64,000 bases of DNA, from NCBI GenBank assembly GCA_019117065.1, contig DXAK01000033.1, positions 1 through 64,000 on the forward strand. Direction: 5' to 3'. Below the pieces are notes generated by a model that searched no databases, had not been told where the DNA came from, and saw only the letters and a list, made by a program, of their open reading frames with translations. Below, one piece after another: positions 34,345 through 43,065 of this stretch (its first letter is position 1; each line of letters begins with the position of its first letter). The stretch comes from Candidatus Mediterraneibacter pullicola (GTDB taxonomy: Bacteria > Bacillota > Clostridia > Lachnospirales > Lachnospiraceae). The position numbers and the translations under genes are program-made.

Positions 34345-35022
34345 CTATTCGACCGTGATAGTCGTGTTCACAGCTCCCCTGTTCATCTCCGCCTCCGGAT
34401 CATCCACCGAAGTCGTCTCCACTAGCACAGTCACATCATAGGCGCCCGGTTCAAAAGTCTGGTTCAGATCGAATTCCATAATAGCTGTCCCAGGCTTCAC
34501 AAAGCCGGACTCATAGAGCACCTCCTGCGTATCCCGGAGCATAACCCGGTACTTAAAATAGCAGGGGTTTCCTTCCGGATTGTAAAGCACGTGCTCAATA
34601 TGGGTGTCACCCTCCTCCATGGTAAATCCGCTGAGCCCCGGGATCATGATCTGGCTGGGATCCTCATTCTTCAGCCCATTTGGCATCTGGTAGGCGATGG
34701 CTGAATCGTCCAGATCCGGCCCGCTGTTCTGGTTAAAATACCACCAGAGTAGCCCCCCTATCAGTCCCAGCAGGATGATGAGCGGGAGCAGGATCTTGAG
34801 CCAGCTCCTGCCGATGACCCGCACGTAGGACAGTGTCCCCTCCTCATCCTCACAAGGGATATAACCCAGCACCTTCTGGCTGTATCCCAGCTTTGCACGA
34901 AAGGAGCTGACCGGCGCTTCTCCGGCTTTTCCCATCAGTACCGCTTCCGGCTTCTTCTTACAAGAATATCCGATATCCCCCGCCACCTTCTGGGGAGTGA
35001 TGTCTTCCTCCTCTTCCTTCAC
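34345..35022 (-). pseudogene. Paralogue of the 33510 gene, 5' end removed by IS1182 insertion
   Basis: The 225-residue ORF has the same layout as its neighbour: FRAKLGYSQKVLGYIPCEDEEG, helix ILLPLIILLGLIGGLLWWYF, then DLDDSAIAYQMPNGLKNEDPSQI and NPEGNPCYFKYRVML. Compared with the intact paralogue it lacks roughly the first 35 residues. Its first possible start is a GTG at 35022, only 7 nt inside the IS edge and without a ribosome binding site; in-frame reading upstream meets a TGA in the IS inverted repeat. The missing 5' part is not found beyond the other IS end, so insertion was accompanied by deletion. The downstream genes may have lost their native promoter. Confidence 0.65.
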
Positions 35023-35029
35023 TACCGGA

Positions 35030-36885
35030 TTAGGGTGTCAAAAGACACGTTAATTAATATATAATTTTGTTTGTATCTTGAAAATTTAACACGAATTGCA
35101 TGAAAGCTTTGCTTTGGACCTGTTTAGTAGCGATTTTACAGATAGTTTTCTTTGTTTTTTTATGCCGTTTTAGTTTTTGAGTCACAACGATCTAAGCTAT
35201 TGATATAATCCAATAACTTTTGAAAATCTAATGCTGCTATTTTAAAACCAAAACATAATCTGGTTCGATTCTTGCCATGCGTTGGAATCTTATCTACGTG
35301 ATATCTTCTTCGCAGAAGGGATGGGATTGCTTCCACTCCGTTTCGAAAACGAGCGTATCGGCCGAAGTCCTCGGTCTTCATATATTGCAATTGTTTTGCT
35401 CTTCCTACCGCTTTCCATGAAACTTCCTTACGGACTCTTGTTTTCATGAAACGGGGTTGGCATCGGTCTTTATACGGACAGGAATTGCATTCTTCTGTTT
35501 TGAACCAGGCTACGGAACGGTCATTTCCAGAGTCATAGGTACATGCCTCTGGAGCACATCCGTTGATACATTCCAGCAAGTAATGCCCGTCATCGGAAAA
35601 TTTAAATTCAGCATATATTTCATCTGGCTTGCGGCCGGTAAAATTTGTTGTTACCAGCTTGAGATTATGGGATGCTGCTATCTGCGAATTCGTCTCTGCG
35701 CTATAAGCGCCATCTGCAACAAGGAAGGCTCCTTCCTCAAAAGCATCCTGTTGCTGCAGATAGTCTTTCATAAACTGATTGTCAGCATATATATTTTTTT
35801 CGTATGCGTAGTCAGTGATAAGGCTTCCTTTTTTTCCAACGGATTCGACAACATTTCCAACGTAGCCCAGGTTCTTTTCACCTGCTTTGTATCGAAACGT
35901 AGCCTCTGGGTCCGATGGGTTTAATAAAACCTCCGATGGATTTTCAACTTCTTCTTTTTTCCGAAGACGCCTGGCACCATCATCATCCATGATTGTTCTT
36001 TCTTTTAAGAGACGGATGAGGAGCTGGTATTCACTGGTATCATCAAGGTCACCTGTTTTATCGCAAAGCTCAATCAATTTTTCGGCGTCATGCATTACAA
36101 CAATGGTCCGCTCTGTAGCATCAAGCTCTCGTTTGTGGTATATGCAGCGGTTATAATCATCTTTTTCGATGTAATGGTGCTGTTCCTCTGGAAGACTGAT
36201 TTCTCGTTGATTCATTCTTTTTGCAAGGTTGGCAACACATGTATAAAACAGTTCCAACAAAGAAAGGTTTTTTATGTTAGCTGCAACCATGAAGCTGTCC
36301 ATTCGCTGCATGTTTGGAGATATGTTCATAAATTCAGCGATCTCTTTTGCCATTTTTACAATACATTCATGAATCAGGTCAACATCGTGCTCCGTTTCAT
36401 ATGCTAATACTCTTGCCCTGAATCTGCTTAAGGTACGGTCACTGAGTGGCTGTTCTTCAAAGCTTGTCGTATGAAGAGCATACTGATAACGGACATCAAA
36501 CATGAGCGCCTCCACGAGTTCATCATCTGTATCACCAAGAGCTTCCTTCAGGATCAGCGCTCCGACAATTACATTTACCGGCGTATTAGGACGGGAAGCT
36601 TTATCGCTATATAGGACAGAAAAAATACTTTCATCAATAGCCGGAAAAACTTTTTCCGCAAAAGTTTTTGCCCATGATTTTTCCAAAACTCTTTTTTCTC
36701 TTTGTGTAAGATTAAGAGTGCTGTCTGTCAGAGTTAATTGTTGATTATCGTTAGCAACAAAAGCCATTTGAATCACCTCGATATTTGATACATATATTTT
36801 ACCAAATATCATTTTGATTTTGAATATCGTGTTAAGTTTTCAAGGTACAAATATATCAAAAGCCAATGACCTTTTGATACCCTAA
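35030..36885 (-). mobile_element. IS1182-family insertion sequence
   Basis: 1856 bp bounded by imperfect 15-bp inverted repeats TTAGGGTGTCAAAAG (35030-35044) and TTAGGGTATCAAAAG (complement of 36871-36885), with 14 of 15 matching. It contains one transposase gene on the minus strand. No clear target duplication is visible at the edges. AT-rich ends flank the transposase gene (35045-35159 and 36768-36870). The element appears complete and its transposase frame is open, so it could be active. Confidence 0.9.
35160..36767 (-). CDS. IS1182-family transposase
   Basis: 535 residues from the ATG at 36767, preceded by GAGGTGATTCAA; the track start is 15 codons early. The N-terminus MAFVANDNQQLTLTDSTLNLTQREKRVLEKSW and the DUF772-like part (YSDKASRPNTPVNVIVGALILKE) match IS1182-family transposases. 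Likely catalytic acidic residues lie in MDSFMVAANI and FLVADGAYSAETN. A Cys cluster (ECNSCPYKDRCQPRF) near residue 430 is the usual zinc-like motif of this family. The frame is intact. Confidence 0.94.
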   Translation of the reverse strand: MAFVANDNQQLTLTDSTLNLTQREKRVLEKSWAKTFAEKVFPAIDESIFSVLYSDKASRPNTPVNVIVGALILKEALGDTDDELVEALMFDVRYQYALHTTSFEEQPLSDRTLSRFRARVLAYETEHDVDLIHECIVKMAKEIAEFMNISPNMQRMDSFMVAANIKNLSLLELFYTCVANLAKRMNQREISLPEEQHHYIEKDDYNRCIYHKRELDATERTIVVMHDAEKLIELCDKTGDLDDTSEYQLLIRLLKERTIMDDDGARRLRKKEEVENPSEVLLNPSDPEATFRYKAGEKNLGYVGNVVESVGKKGSLITDYAYEKNIYADNQFMKDYLQQQDAFEEGAFLVADGAYSAETNSQIAASHNLKLVTTNFTGRKPDEIYAEFKFSDDGHYLLECINGCAPEACTYDSGNDRSVAWFKTEECNSCPYKDRCQPRFMKTRVRKEVSWKAVGRAKQLQYMKTEDFGRYARFRNGVEAIPSLLRRRYHVDKIPTHGKNRTRLCFGFKIAALDFQKLLDYINSLDRCDSKTKTA

Positions 36886-36901
36886 TCTTTTTAAACAATA
36901 A

Positions 36902-36984
36902 AATATCCGCAGTACTATACTGCATGAGAAGCTGTCGGAACTTAAAGGCCCGAAACCGCGATGCAATCACAGACTACGGATATC
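36902..36984. repeat. Palindromic repeat element, copy 2 (diverged)
   Basis: The left arm AATATCCGCAGTACTATACTGCAT closely matches the left arm of the 32851 copy (about 24 of 26 positions). The right arm CAATCACAGACTACGGATATC pairs only imperfectly with it. There is no T-run. It begins 17 bp beyond the right end of the IS element. Confidence 0.55.
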
Positions 36985-37036
36985 ATATGTTATAGAAAAT
37001 AAAGTTTAAAATATTCTTGGCAGATTATCTATAGAA

Positions 37037-37062
37037 AAAGGTGCATTTGCAGCATCCTCTCT
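37037..37062 (-). terminator. Possible weak terminator of the ftsH-GH13 unit
   Basis: A short stem with one bulge (GGATGC / GCACC, 7-nt loop) is followed by TTTTTC on the minus strand, 5 nt after the GH13 stop. Confidence 0.35.
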
Positions 37063-37066
37063 GTAT

Positions 37067-39118
37067 TCAGACGGCAAACGGCTCCACAGGCTTAAGCACT
37101 ACTGCCGAGTGCCTGCCCATATTGATGACGATCTCTCCCTCTCCTACAATATACTCGTCATACGCCATCGTATAGCCTTCCTCATATGTATAGATGAGGC
37201 GTTTCATACGGCTTTCCTTCGGTACTCCGCACAGCCATACAGGAACTGTCACTTCTTTTAATTTTTTGCTGTTGTTCAGTATGACAATGATTTGCTCTTC
37301 TCCTTCAAATCTTGCGTACGACAGAACATTGTAGCCAGCGAAAAGAAGCTTGATTGATCCTTTTCGGAGAGGCTTTTCCTCCTTGTGTATCTTGATCATT
37401 TCTCTGTGAAATTCAAGAAGTTCCTTATTCTCCCTTCCCCACGGGAATGTCCGCCGGTTGTCCGGGTCTGTAAAACCGCACAATCCCACTTCATCCCCAT
37501 AATAAATAGTTGGCGCGCCTATCCATGTCATCTGCACTACGACAGCCTCTCGCATAACTGCGTAGTTCACGCCTTCTTCCGCCGCCTTCGCTCCTACATG
37601 CTCCGCGCGGCCCACAATATGGTTCGTCCGGGTCAGAAATCTAGAATGATCATGGTTCGATAGTTCATTCATTGCCACCTGAAGGGACGGTGTGAGCATA
37701 CTCGCCATAAAATGGCGCATCGCGCCCACAAAGTTATCTGGGTTGCCCCACAGATCTGTGCGCCGCTCATCGCTGTGTTTCTCCATTCCGGTCAGGAACC
37801 ATGTCAGCGGCTCCATGAACGCGTCATAATTCATCACGCTGTCCCACTCGTCGCCCTGAAGCCATTCAATAGGATCCCCATAATGTTCCGCTAGGATAAG
37901 GGCATCTGGATTCGCCCCCTTTACCTCTTTGCGGAATCTTTTCCAAAATATATGATTATACTCATTGCTGCATCCAAGATCAGCCGCCACATCCAGCCGC
38001 CATCCGTCCACATTGTAAGGAGGGGAAACCCATTTTTTCCCTATATCCATAATGTATTGCTCCAGCTCCGGCGAATCCTCATAGGACAGCTTCGGCAGGG
38101 TGTCGTGCCCCCACCACCCGTCATAACTGTGATTGTATGGCCATGCCTCATCTCTCTCGTCAAAGAAATGGAAAAACGCTCTGTACGGACTGCCTGCGCT
38201 CACAAAAGCCCCTTTAGCATATTCCGGCTGCTGTTCGTAGATCCTCTCACGATCCAGCCACTTATTAAAAGAGCCGCAATGATTGAACACTCCATCTATG
38301 ATCACGCGCATCCCCCGCCTGTGCATCTCTTCTACAAGACGGGCAAAAAGTTCATTGCTTGCCCCCAGATTACGAATGTCGCCTGTGCGCTTCTGATATT
38401 TTGTCGCCCCAATATTATCCTGCGCCCCTTCCGGAAGCACTTCTCCACCATCAGCGACAATCTTTCCGTAGTGGGGATCGATGTAGTCATAATCCTGTAT
38501 ATCATACTTATGGTTGGACGGAGATACGAAGATCGGGTTAAAATAAATAACTTCGACTCCCAGTTCTTGGAGATAGTCCAGCTTATCCATCACGCCCTGA
38601 AGGTCACCCCCGTAAAAATTGTGGATATCCTTCGCCGCCGGCGCCTGATACCAGTCTTTGATTTTCGCGCTAGGCGCTCCGATGTAGATATACTCTCTAT
38701 CCTCTACATCATTACCAGAATCTCCGTTATAGAAACGGTCTACAAAAATCTGATACATGACCGCCCCTTTTGCCCAGTCTGGCGTAGAAAACCCCGGAAC
38801 AATAGTAAAAGCGTAATAATCTTCTCTGTGGTCGCTCACCGTGTAGCGGTTATAATAACAGATCTCCTCGCCTTCTTTTATCTCAAACGAATAGCGGAAA
38901 GGCTCCGTCCCCAGCTGCCATTCAATCTCATAGTAATCAAACTCACCGCGCGTTCCTGCCTTCCACATGGCATAACTTTGCTCTCCGGCAAGCAAATTTA
39001 CCTCTTCTACATCATTGTGAGCCGTGCGGAACCGCAGCAGTATCTTTTCGTTTTGCACCGGCTCCGCAGGTACCACATAATCCTGCGTTCCGTCACAGAA
39101 CAGGGCCTCTCTGTTCAT
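37067..39118 (-). CDS. Cytoplasmic GH13 alpha-glucanase, neopullulanase/cyclomaltodextrinase-like
   Basis: 683 residues from the ATG at 39118 (GAGGGGGCTTAGGTTT upstream); the track start lies 51 codons inside ftsH. An N-terminal beta-sandwich domain (about 1-130) precedes the GH13 barrel, which opens AVMYQIFVDRFYNGD. Conserved regions: VIIDGVFNHCG (I), VDGWRLDVAADLG (II, nucleophile Asp), LILAEHYGD (III, acid Glu) and MNELSNHDHSRF (IV). There is no signal peptide, so it acts on imported maltodextrins or stored glycogen. The gene starts 5 nt after the ftsH stop on the same strand, so it is probably co-transcribed with ftsH, an unusual neighbour for a glucanase. Confidence 0.92.
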   Translation of the reverse strand: MNREALFCDGTQDYVVPAEPVQNEKILLRFRTAHNDVEEVNLLAGEQSYAMWKAGTRGEFDYYEIEWQLGTEPFRYSFEIKEGEEICYYNRYTVSDHREDYYAFTIVPGFSTPDWAKGAVMYQIFVDRFYNGDSGNDVEDREYIYIGAPSAKIKDWYQAPAAKDIHNFYGGDLQGVMDKLDYLQELGVEVIYFNPIFVSPSNHKYDIQDYDYIDPHYGKIVADGGEVLPEGAQDNIGATKYQKRTGDIRNLGASNELFARLVEEMHRRGMRVIIDGVFNHCGSFNKWLDRERIYEQQPEYAKGAFVSAGSPYRAFFHFFDERDEAWPYNHSYDGWWGHDTLPKLSYEDSPELEQYIMDIGKKWVSPPYNVDGWRLDVAADLGCSNEYNHIFWKRFRKEVKGANPDALILAEHYGDPIEWLQGDEWDSVMNYDAFMEPLTWFLTGMEKHSDERRTDLWGNPDNFVGAMRHFMASMLTPSLQVAMNELSNHDHSRFLTRTNHIVGRAEHVGAKAAEEGVNYAVMREAVVVQMTWIGAPTIYYGDEVGLCGFTDPDNRRTFPWGRENKELLEFHREMIKIHKEEKPLRKGSIKLLFAGYNVLSYARFEGEEQIIVILNNSKKLKEVTVPVWLCGVPKESRMKRLIYTYEEGYTMAYDEYIVGEGEIVINMGRHSAVVLKPVEPFAV

Positions 39119-39122
39119 AAAC

Positions 39123-40964
39123 CTAAGCCCCCTCTGTCTCTCTGTTCTCGAACAGCGCTTCAAACTCGCTGCGAGTGATCTTCTCCTTTTCCAGCAAAAG
39201 CTGTGCGCACGCTTCCAGCACATCGTGATATTCCTTGATAATACTGCGCGCCTTAGCATAGCACTCATCAATGATACGCTTTACTTCCTCATCGATAGTA
39301 CCGGCAACCTTTTCACCGTATCCCCTTGACGTATGCCCAAAATCACGTCCGATAAATACCTCGTCGCTGTCATTGTCATAATTGATCAAGCCAAGGCGCT
39401 CGGACATACCGAATTTTGTGATCATCGATTTCGCAATGGCAGTCGCCTGACGGATATCCTGGGACGCCCCCGTAGTGATATCATCAAAGACTTCTTCCTC
39501 CGCCACACGTCCGCCAAGAGATACCGTAATCTCCTGAAGCATATGCCCCTTTGTGTTAAACATATCATCTTTCTCCGGCAGAGGCATCGTATAGCCGCCT
39601 GCCCCGCCCGTAGGAATGATGGAGACACTGTACACAGGTCCCACATCCGGGAGCACATGGAAGAGGATTGCATGCCCTGCCTCGTGAAATGCCGTAATCC
39701 GGCGTTCTTTCTCTGACACGATCCGGCTCTTCTTCTCCGGTCCGATCCCTACTTTCACAAACGCATGCCGTATATCCTGCTGCTGGATATAGGCCCGGTT
39801 ATCCTTTGCCGCAAGGATTGCGGCTTCATTTAATAGATTCTCAAGGTCAGCTCCCGTAAATCCCGCGGTCGTCTGAGCAATCTGGCGCAGATCCACGTCG
39901 TCTCCCAACGGCTTATTCTTCGAGTGAACCCTTAGGATCTCCTCACGCCCCCCTACGTCGGGACGTCCCACGATGACATTTCTGTCAAAACGGCCCGGTC
40001 TTAAAATCGCCGGATCAAGGATATCCTTCCGGTTTGTCGCAGCCATAACGATGATCCCTTCGTTAACGCCGAATCCATCCATCTCTACAAGAAGCTGGTT
40101 CAGTGTCTGCTCTCTCTCATCGTGTCCGCCTCCGAGCCCGCTTCCACGACGTCTTGCCACCGCATCGATCTCATCGATAAACACAATGCACGGTGAGTTC
40201 CTCTTCGCGTCTTGAAAAAGGTCACGCACGCGGGACGCACCCACTCCCACGAACATTTCCACAAAATCCGAACCGGAAATGCTAAAGAACGGAACCCCTG
40301 CCTCTCCTGCCACCGCTTTGGCAAGCAGTGTCTTTCCGGTTCCCGGAGGACCTTCTAAAAGCACTCCCTTTGGAATGCGGGCGCCAAGCTTAACATATTT
40401 CTTTGGATCCTTGAGGAAATCTACAATTTCCTCAAGTTCCTCTTTCTCCTCTTTCAGTCCTGCCACATCCGCAAATGTCACCTTGATCTCGTCCTGTCCC
40501 GTCATCCGCGCGCGGCTCTTGCCAAAGCTCATTGCCTTAGCGTTTGCCCCGCCGTTCTGACGGTTCATAAGCCAGAAGATCAGGAACACGCCGCCAAGCG
40601 TAATTAGAAGCGGAAGAAGGATTGACGTAAGGATAGACTCCTCCGGAATCGCCGATATGCTGTACAGCACATCATTTTCATCTAAAAGATCCTTCACCTC
40701 TTCCACATCAGAGACATTGACCACGCGCGTCTCTCCGGCGTCTTTCAACATGAACGACACCGTACCCGTAGGCACAGCGCTGTTTAGGTCAATATAGACG
40801 TCCTCCACGTTGCCGTCTTGCACCATAGCAACAAAATCCGTATATGCCATCTCCTGCCGGTGTGTCTGCATCCGGCCTGCCATCCAGAGCGCCGCCGCCA
40901 CAATCACCACAAACATCATAACCGTGGACAGATTGATACTCTTGTAGTTTCTGTTGTTATCCAA
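39123..40964 (-). CDS. ftsH: ATP-dependent zinc metalloprotease FtsH
   Basis: 613 residues. Two N-terminal helices (about 12-30 and 110-130) flank the small extracellular domain. AAA motifs: [18 protein letters not shown] (Walker A), [11 protein letters not shown] (Walker B) and the second region of homology [20 protein letters not shown]. The peptidase motif is [10 protein letters not shown]. Role: membrane-anchored proteolysis of damaged and regulatory proteins. The start is a TTG at 40964 preceded by AAGGAGTATCAGTT; no ATG fits the alignment better. It follows hpt by 31 nt, as in the conserved Firmicute order tilS-hpt-ftsH. Confidence 0.96.
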   Translation of the reverse strand: MDNNRNYKSINLSTVMMFVVIVAAALWMAGRMQTHRQEMAYTDFVAMVQDGNVEDVYIDLNSAVPTGTVSFMLKDAGETRVVNVSDVEEVKDLLDENDVLYSISAIPEESILTSILLPLLITLGGVFLIFWLMNRQNGGANAKAMSFGKSRARMTGQDEIKVTFADVAGLKEEKEELEEIVDFLKDPKKYVKLGARIPKGVLLEGPPGTGKTLLAKAVAGEAGVPFFSISGSDFVEMFVGVGASRVRDLFQDAKRNSPCIVFIDEIDAVARRRGSGLGGGHDEREQTLNQLLVEMDGFGVNEGIIVMAATNRKDILDPAILRPGRFDRNVIVGRPDVGGREEILRVHSKNKPLGDDVDLRQIAQTTAGFTGADLENLLNEAAILAAKDNRAYIQQQDIRHAFVKVGIGPEKKSRIVSEKERRITAFHEAGHAILFHVLPDVGPVYSVSIIPTGGAGGYTMPLPEKDDMFNTKGHMLQEITVSLGGRVAEEEVFDDITTGASQDIRQATAIAKSMITKFGMSERLGLINYDNDSDEVFIGRDFGHTSRGYGEKVAGTIDEEVKRIIDECYAKARSIIKEYHDVLEACAQLLLEKEKITRSEFEALFENRETEGA

Positions 40965-40995
40965 AACTGATACTCCTTCCTAATTCCAGTCCTTC

Positions 40996-41523
40996 CTATT
41001 TCAGCCCTTCCACTACTCCGATGTAAGGAAGGTTTCTGTATTTCTGGGCATAGTCAAGCCCATATCCCACAACAAACTCATCCGGGATCTCAAAGCCGCA
41101 GTAATCGACTTTCACGTCTTTTACTCTGCGGTCCGGTTTATCCAGAAGCGTACATAGGCGAAGGCTCGCCGGATGCCTCTTCTTTAAAATATCCATGAGA
41201 TAGTATAATGTATTCCCTGAATCAATGATATCCTCAACGATCAGGACCTCCTTGTTCTCAATAGACTCATCCAAGTCCTTTGCCAGACGCACTACGCCGC
41301 TGGATGACGTGGCGTCTCCGTAGCTGCCTACACACATGAAGTCCATGGACACCGGCACGCTGATCCGCTTTGCCAGCTCACACATGAAGAATACGCCGCC
41401 TTTTAACACGCAGATCAAGTGGATCTGCTTGCCCGCATAATCCTCGCTGATCTTCTTTCCCAATTCCCTGATCCTCTCATCAACCTTATCCTCCGGGATC
41501 AGAACTTTGATCGTCTCTGCCAT
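40996..41523 (-). CDS. hpt: Hypoxanthine phosphoribosyltransferase
   Basis: 175 residues. The PRPP-binding loop is VLIVEDIIDSGNTLYYLMD (about 93-111), and the flexible-loop and base-binding segments are FMCVGSYGDATSSSGVV and FVVGYGLDYAQKYRNLPYIG near the C-terminus. Role: salvage of hypoxanthine and guanine to IMP and GMP. GGAGGAATGAAAG precedes the ATG. The tilS stop lies 3 nt upstream, so the tilS-hpt pair is coupled. Confidence 0.96.
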   Translation of the reverse strand: MAETIKVLIPEDKVDERIRELGKKISEDYAGKQIHLICVLKGGVFFMCELAKRISVPVSMDFMCVGSYGDATSSSGVVRLAKDLDESIENKEVLIVEDIIDSGNTLYYLMDILKKRHPASLRLCTLLDKPDRRVKDVKVDYCGFEIPDEFVVGYGLDYAQKYRNLPYIGVVEGLK

Positions 41524-41526
41524 CTT

Positions 41527-43023
41527 TCATTCCTCCGTTATGTTTATCTCAAGAATCCTCTTTGTCGTGCTGCTGATATGGTATGACCGGCTCATCCGCC
41601 TCCCCGGAATCCATACGATATGTTTCCCGTCTGCGATGAGAAGCATCTTCTTCCTGTCTTCCTGCGGAATCTTCTCATTGATAAAAAATGACTTCAGTTT
41701 CTGCCGGCTTCCTTTTTCATCCACTGTAAAATAGTCGCCCTCCTGCCGTGTCCTCGCTGAAAGACTGTATTTAATTATATCATAATCAATCCATTTCGTG
41801 TAGCTTTTTTGCGGGAACTCTTTTGCCCGGTTTAAATCCACATTCTCCATAAAACGGCAAGTTATCCGCTGCCCTGTAGCAGGGAATACGACAGTTCCTG
41901 GAAACGCCAGAGGAACCTCCACAGCTGGCGCAGCTTCCTTCATACTTTCTATTTCTCCTCCGCCAGCGCTTTTACGCTCCTTTTCCCTGCTTAACACCAC
42001 ACCTCCGTAGACCCGCTTCGCCGTTACCGGCCCGGGCAGATCTATGCTTCGCCCGGTCTGCTTTGCAAAAAGTTCCGCCAGCGCTGTTACATGCACCGCG
42101 CCGATATCCTGCTCTTTTCCCCTTATAAGAGCAAGTCCGCGCCTTAGTAGCTGCTTCTGCACGGCGGGCATTTCTTCCCGGAATTTATCTCCATCAATAT
42201 ACAGAGAAGATACATTTCTCCTCTCCAGCTCCCGCCCTCCCGCAGCTTCTTTATCCGCGGTCTCTCTGCCTTGCTCACGCACACAGCGTTCCCACGCGCG
42301 GTCAGTTCCCAGCTCCAGATAATCCCACACCTCACGAACTTGCTGGGACATCTCCTCCAAATGGCGGGGTGTGCCCTGATTCACCTGAGTCTCCAGCATG
42401 GGCAGAATGTTGTGGCGGATCCGATTTCTCGTATAATGATCCTGCGCATTGGTGGAATCTTCACACCAGCAAAAGCCCCTTGCATGGAGATACCCCTCTG
42501 TCTCCTCCCGCGTAAGGGCGAGAAGCGGACGGATCCTGATACCATCCACAGGCAGGATACCGCGCAGGCCTTTAAGTCCGGTCCCTCGCGCCATATTCCA
42601 GATGATTGTCTCCGCATTGTCTCCTTGGTGGTGCGCGGTCGCGATCCTTGTTCCACTGTTTTCCCTGCACATAGTCTCAAAGGCATTCCGTCGGACTTCC
42701 CTGCCGGCTTCCTCAAGAGATTGTTTCCATTTTTTTGCAAATGATTCCACATCCTCATGGAAAAAGCGGCATGGTACGCCAAGTTCCCCACATAACTCTC
42801 TCACATATGCCTCGTCCGCGTCGGCATCCGCCCCCCTAAGTCCATGATTTACATGGCAGGCCTGCAGCTGGAATCCCATCTTCTCCTTCAGGGCGCAAAG
42901 TACAAAAAGCAGGCATACCGAATCTGCTCCGCCCGATACGCCTGCGATTACCACATCACCCATCCCGATCATGCCGTGTTCTCTGATAAATTCCTCTACT
43001 TTGCGCTCTGTACTCTTCATCAT
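41527..43023 (-). CDS. tilS: tRNA(Ile)-lysidine synthase TilS
   Basis: About 498 residues. The PP-loop ATPase motif is VVIAGVSGGADSVCLLFVL, followed by the family segments CHVNHGLRGADADADEAYVRELC, TAHHQGDNAETIIWNMARGTGLKGLRGI and RNRIRHNILPMLE. The C-terminal domain ends VWIPGRRMSRSYHI. Role: lysidine formation at C34 of the AUA-decoding tRNA-Ile. The track start is a TTG (43041); I prefer the ATG at 43023 or the next one, though no strong ribosome binding site is seen. The gene belongs to the conserved spoIIE-tilS-hpt-ftsH order. Confidence 0.94.
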   Translation of the reverse strand: MMKSTERKVEEFIREHGMIGMGDVVIAGVSGGADSVCLLFVLCALKEKMGFQLQACHVNHGLRGADADADEAYVRELCGELGVPCRFFHEDVESFAKKWKQSLEEAGREVRRNAFETMCRENSGTRIATAHHQGDNAETIIWNMARGTGLKGLRGILPVDGIRIRPLLALTREETEGYLHARGFCWCEDSTNAQDHYTRNRIRHNILPMLETQVNQGTPRHLEEMSQQVREVWDYLELGTDRAWERCVREQGRETADKEAAGGRELERRNVSSLYIDGDKFREEMPAVQKQLLRRGLALIRGKEQDIGAVHVTALAELFAKQTGRSIDLPGPVTAKRVYGGVVLSREKERKSAGGGEIESMKEAAPAVEVPLAFPGTVVFPATGQRITCRFMENVDLNRAKEFPQKSYTKWIDYDIIKYSLSARTRQEGDYFTVDEKGSRQKLKSFFINEKIPQEDRKKMLLIADGKHIVWIPGRRMSRSYHISSTTKRILEINITEE

Positions 43024-43065
43024 ATGTAAACTATAACCCAATCTTTCACGAAAATCAAAGATTTC

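Noticed and set aside
37952-39178. 408-codon plus-strand ORF
   Set aside because: Antisense to the GH13 gene, which has full catalytic motifs; the plus frame has no ribosome binding site or known motif.
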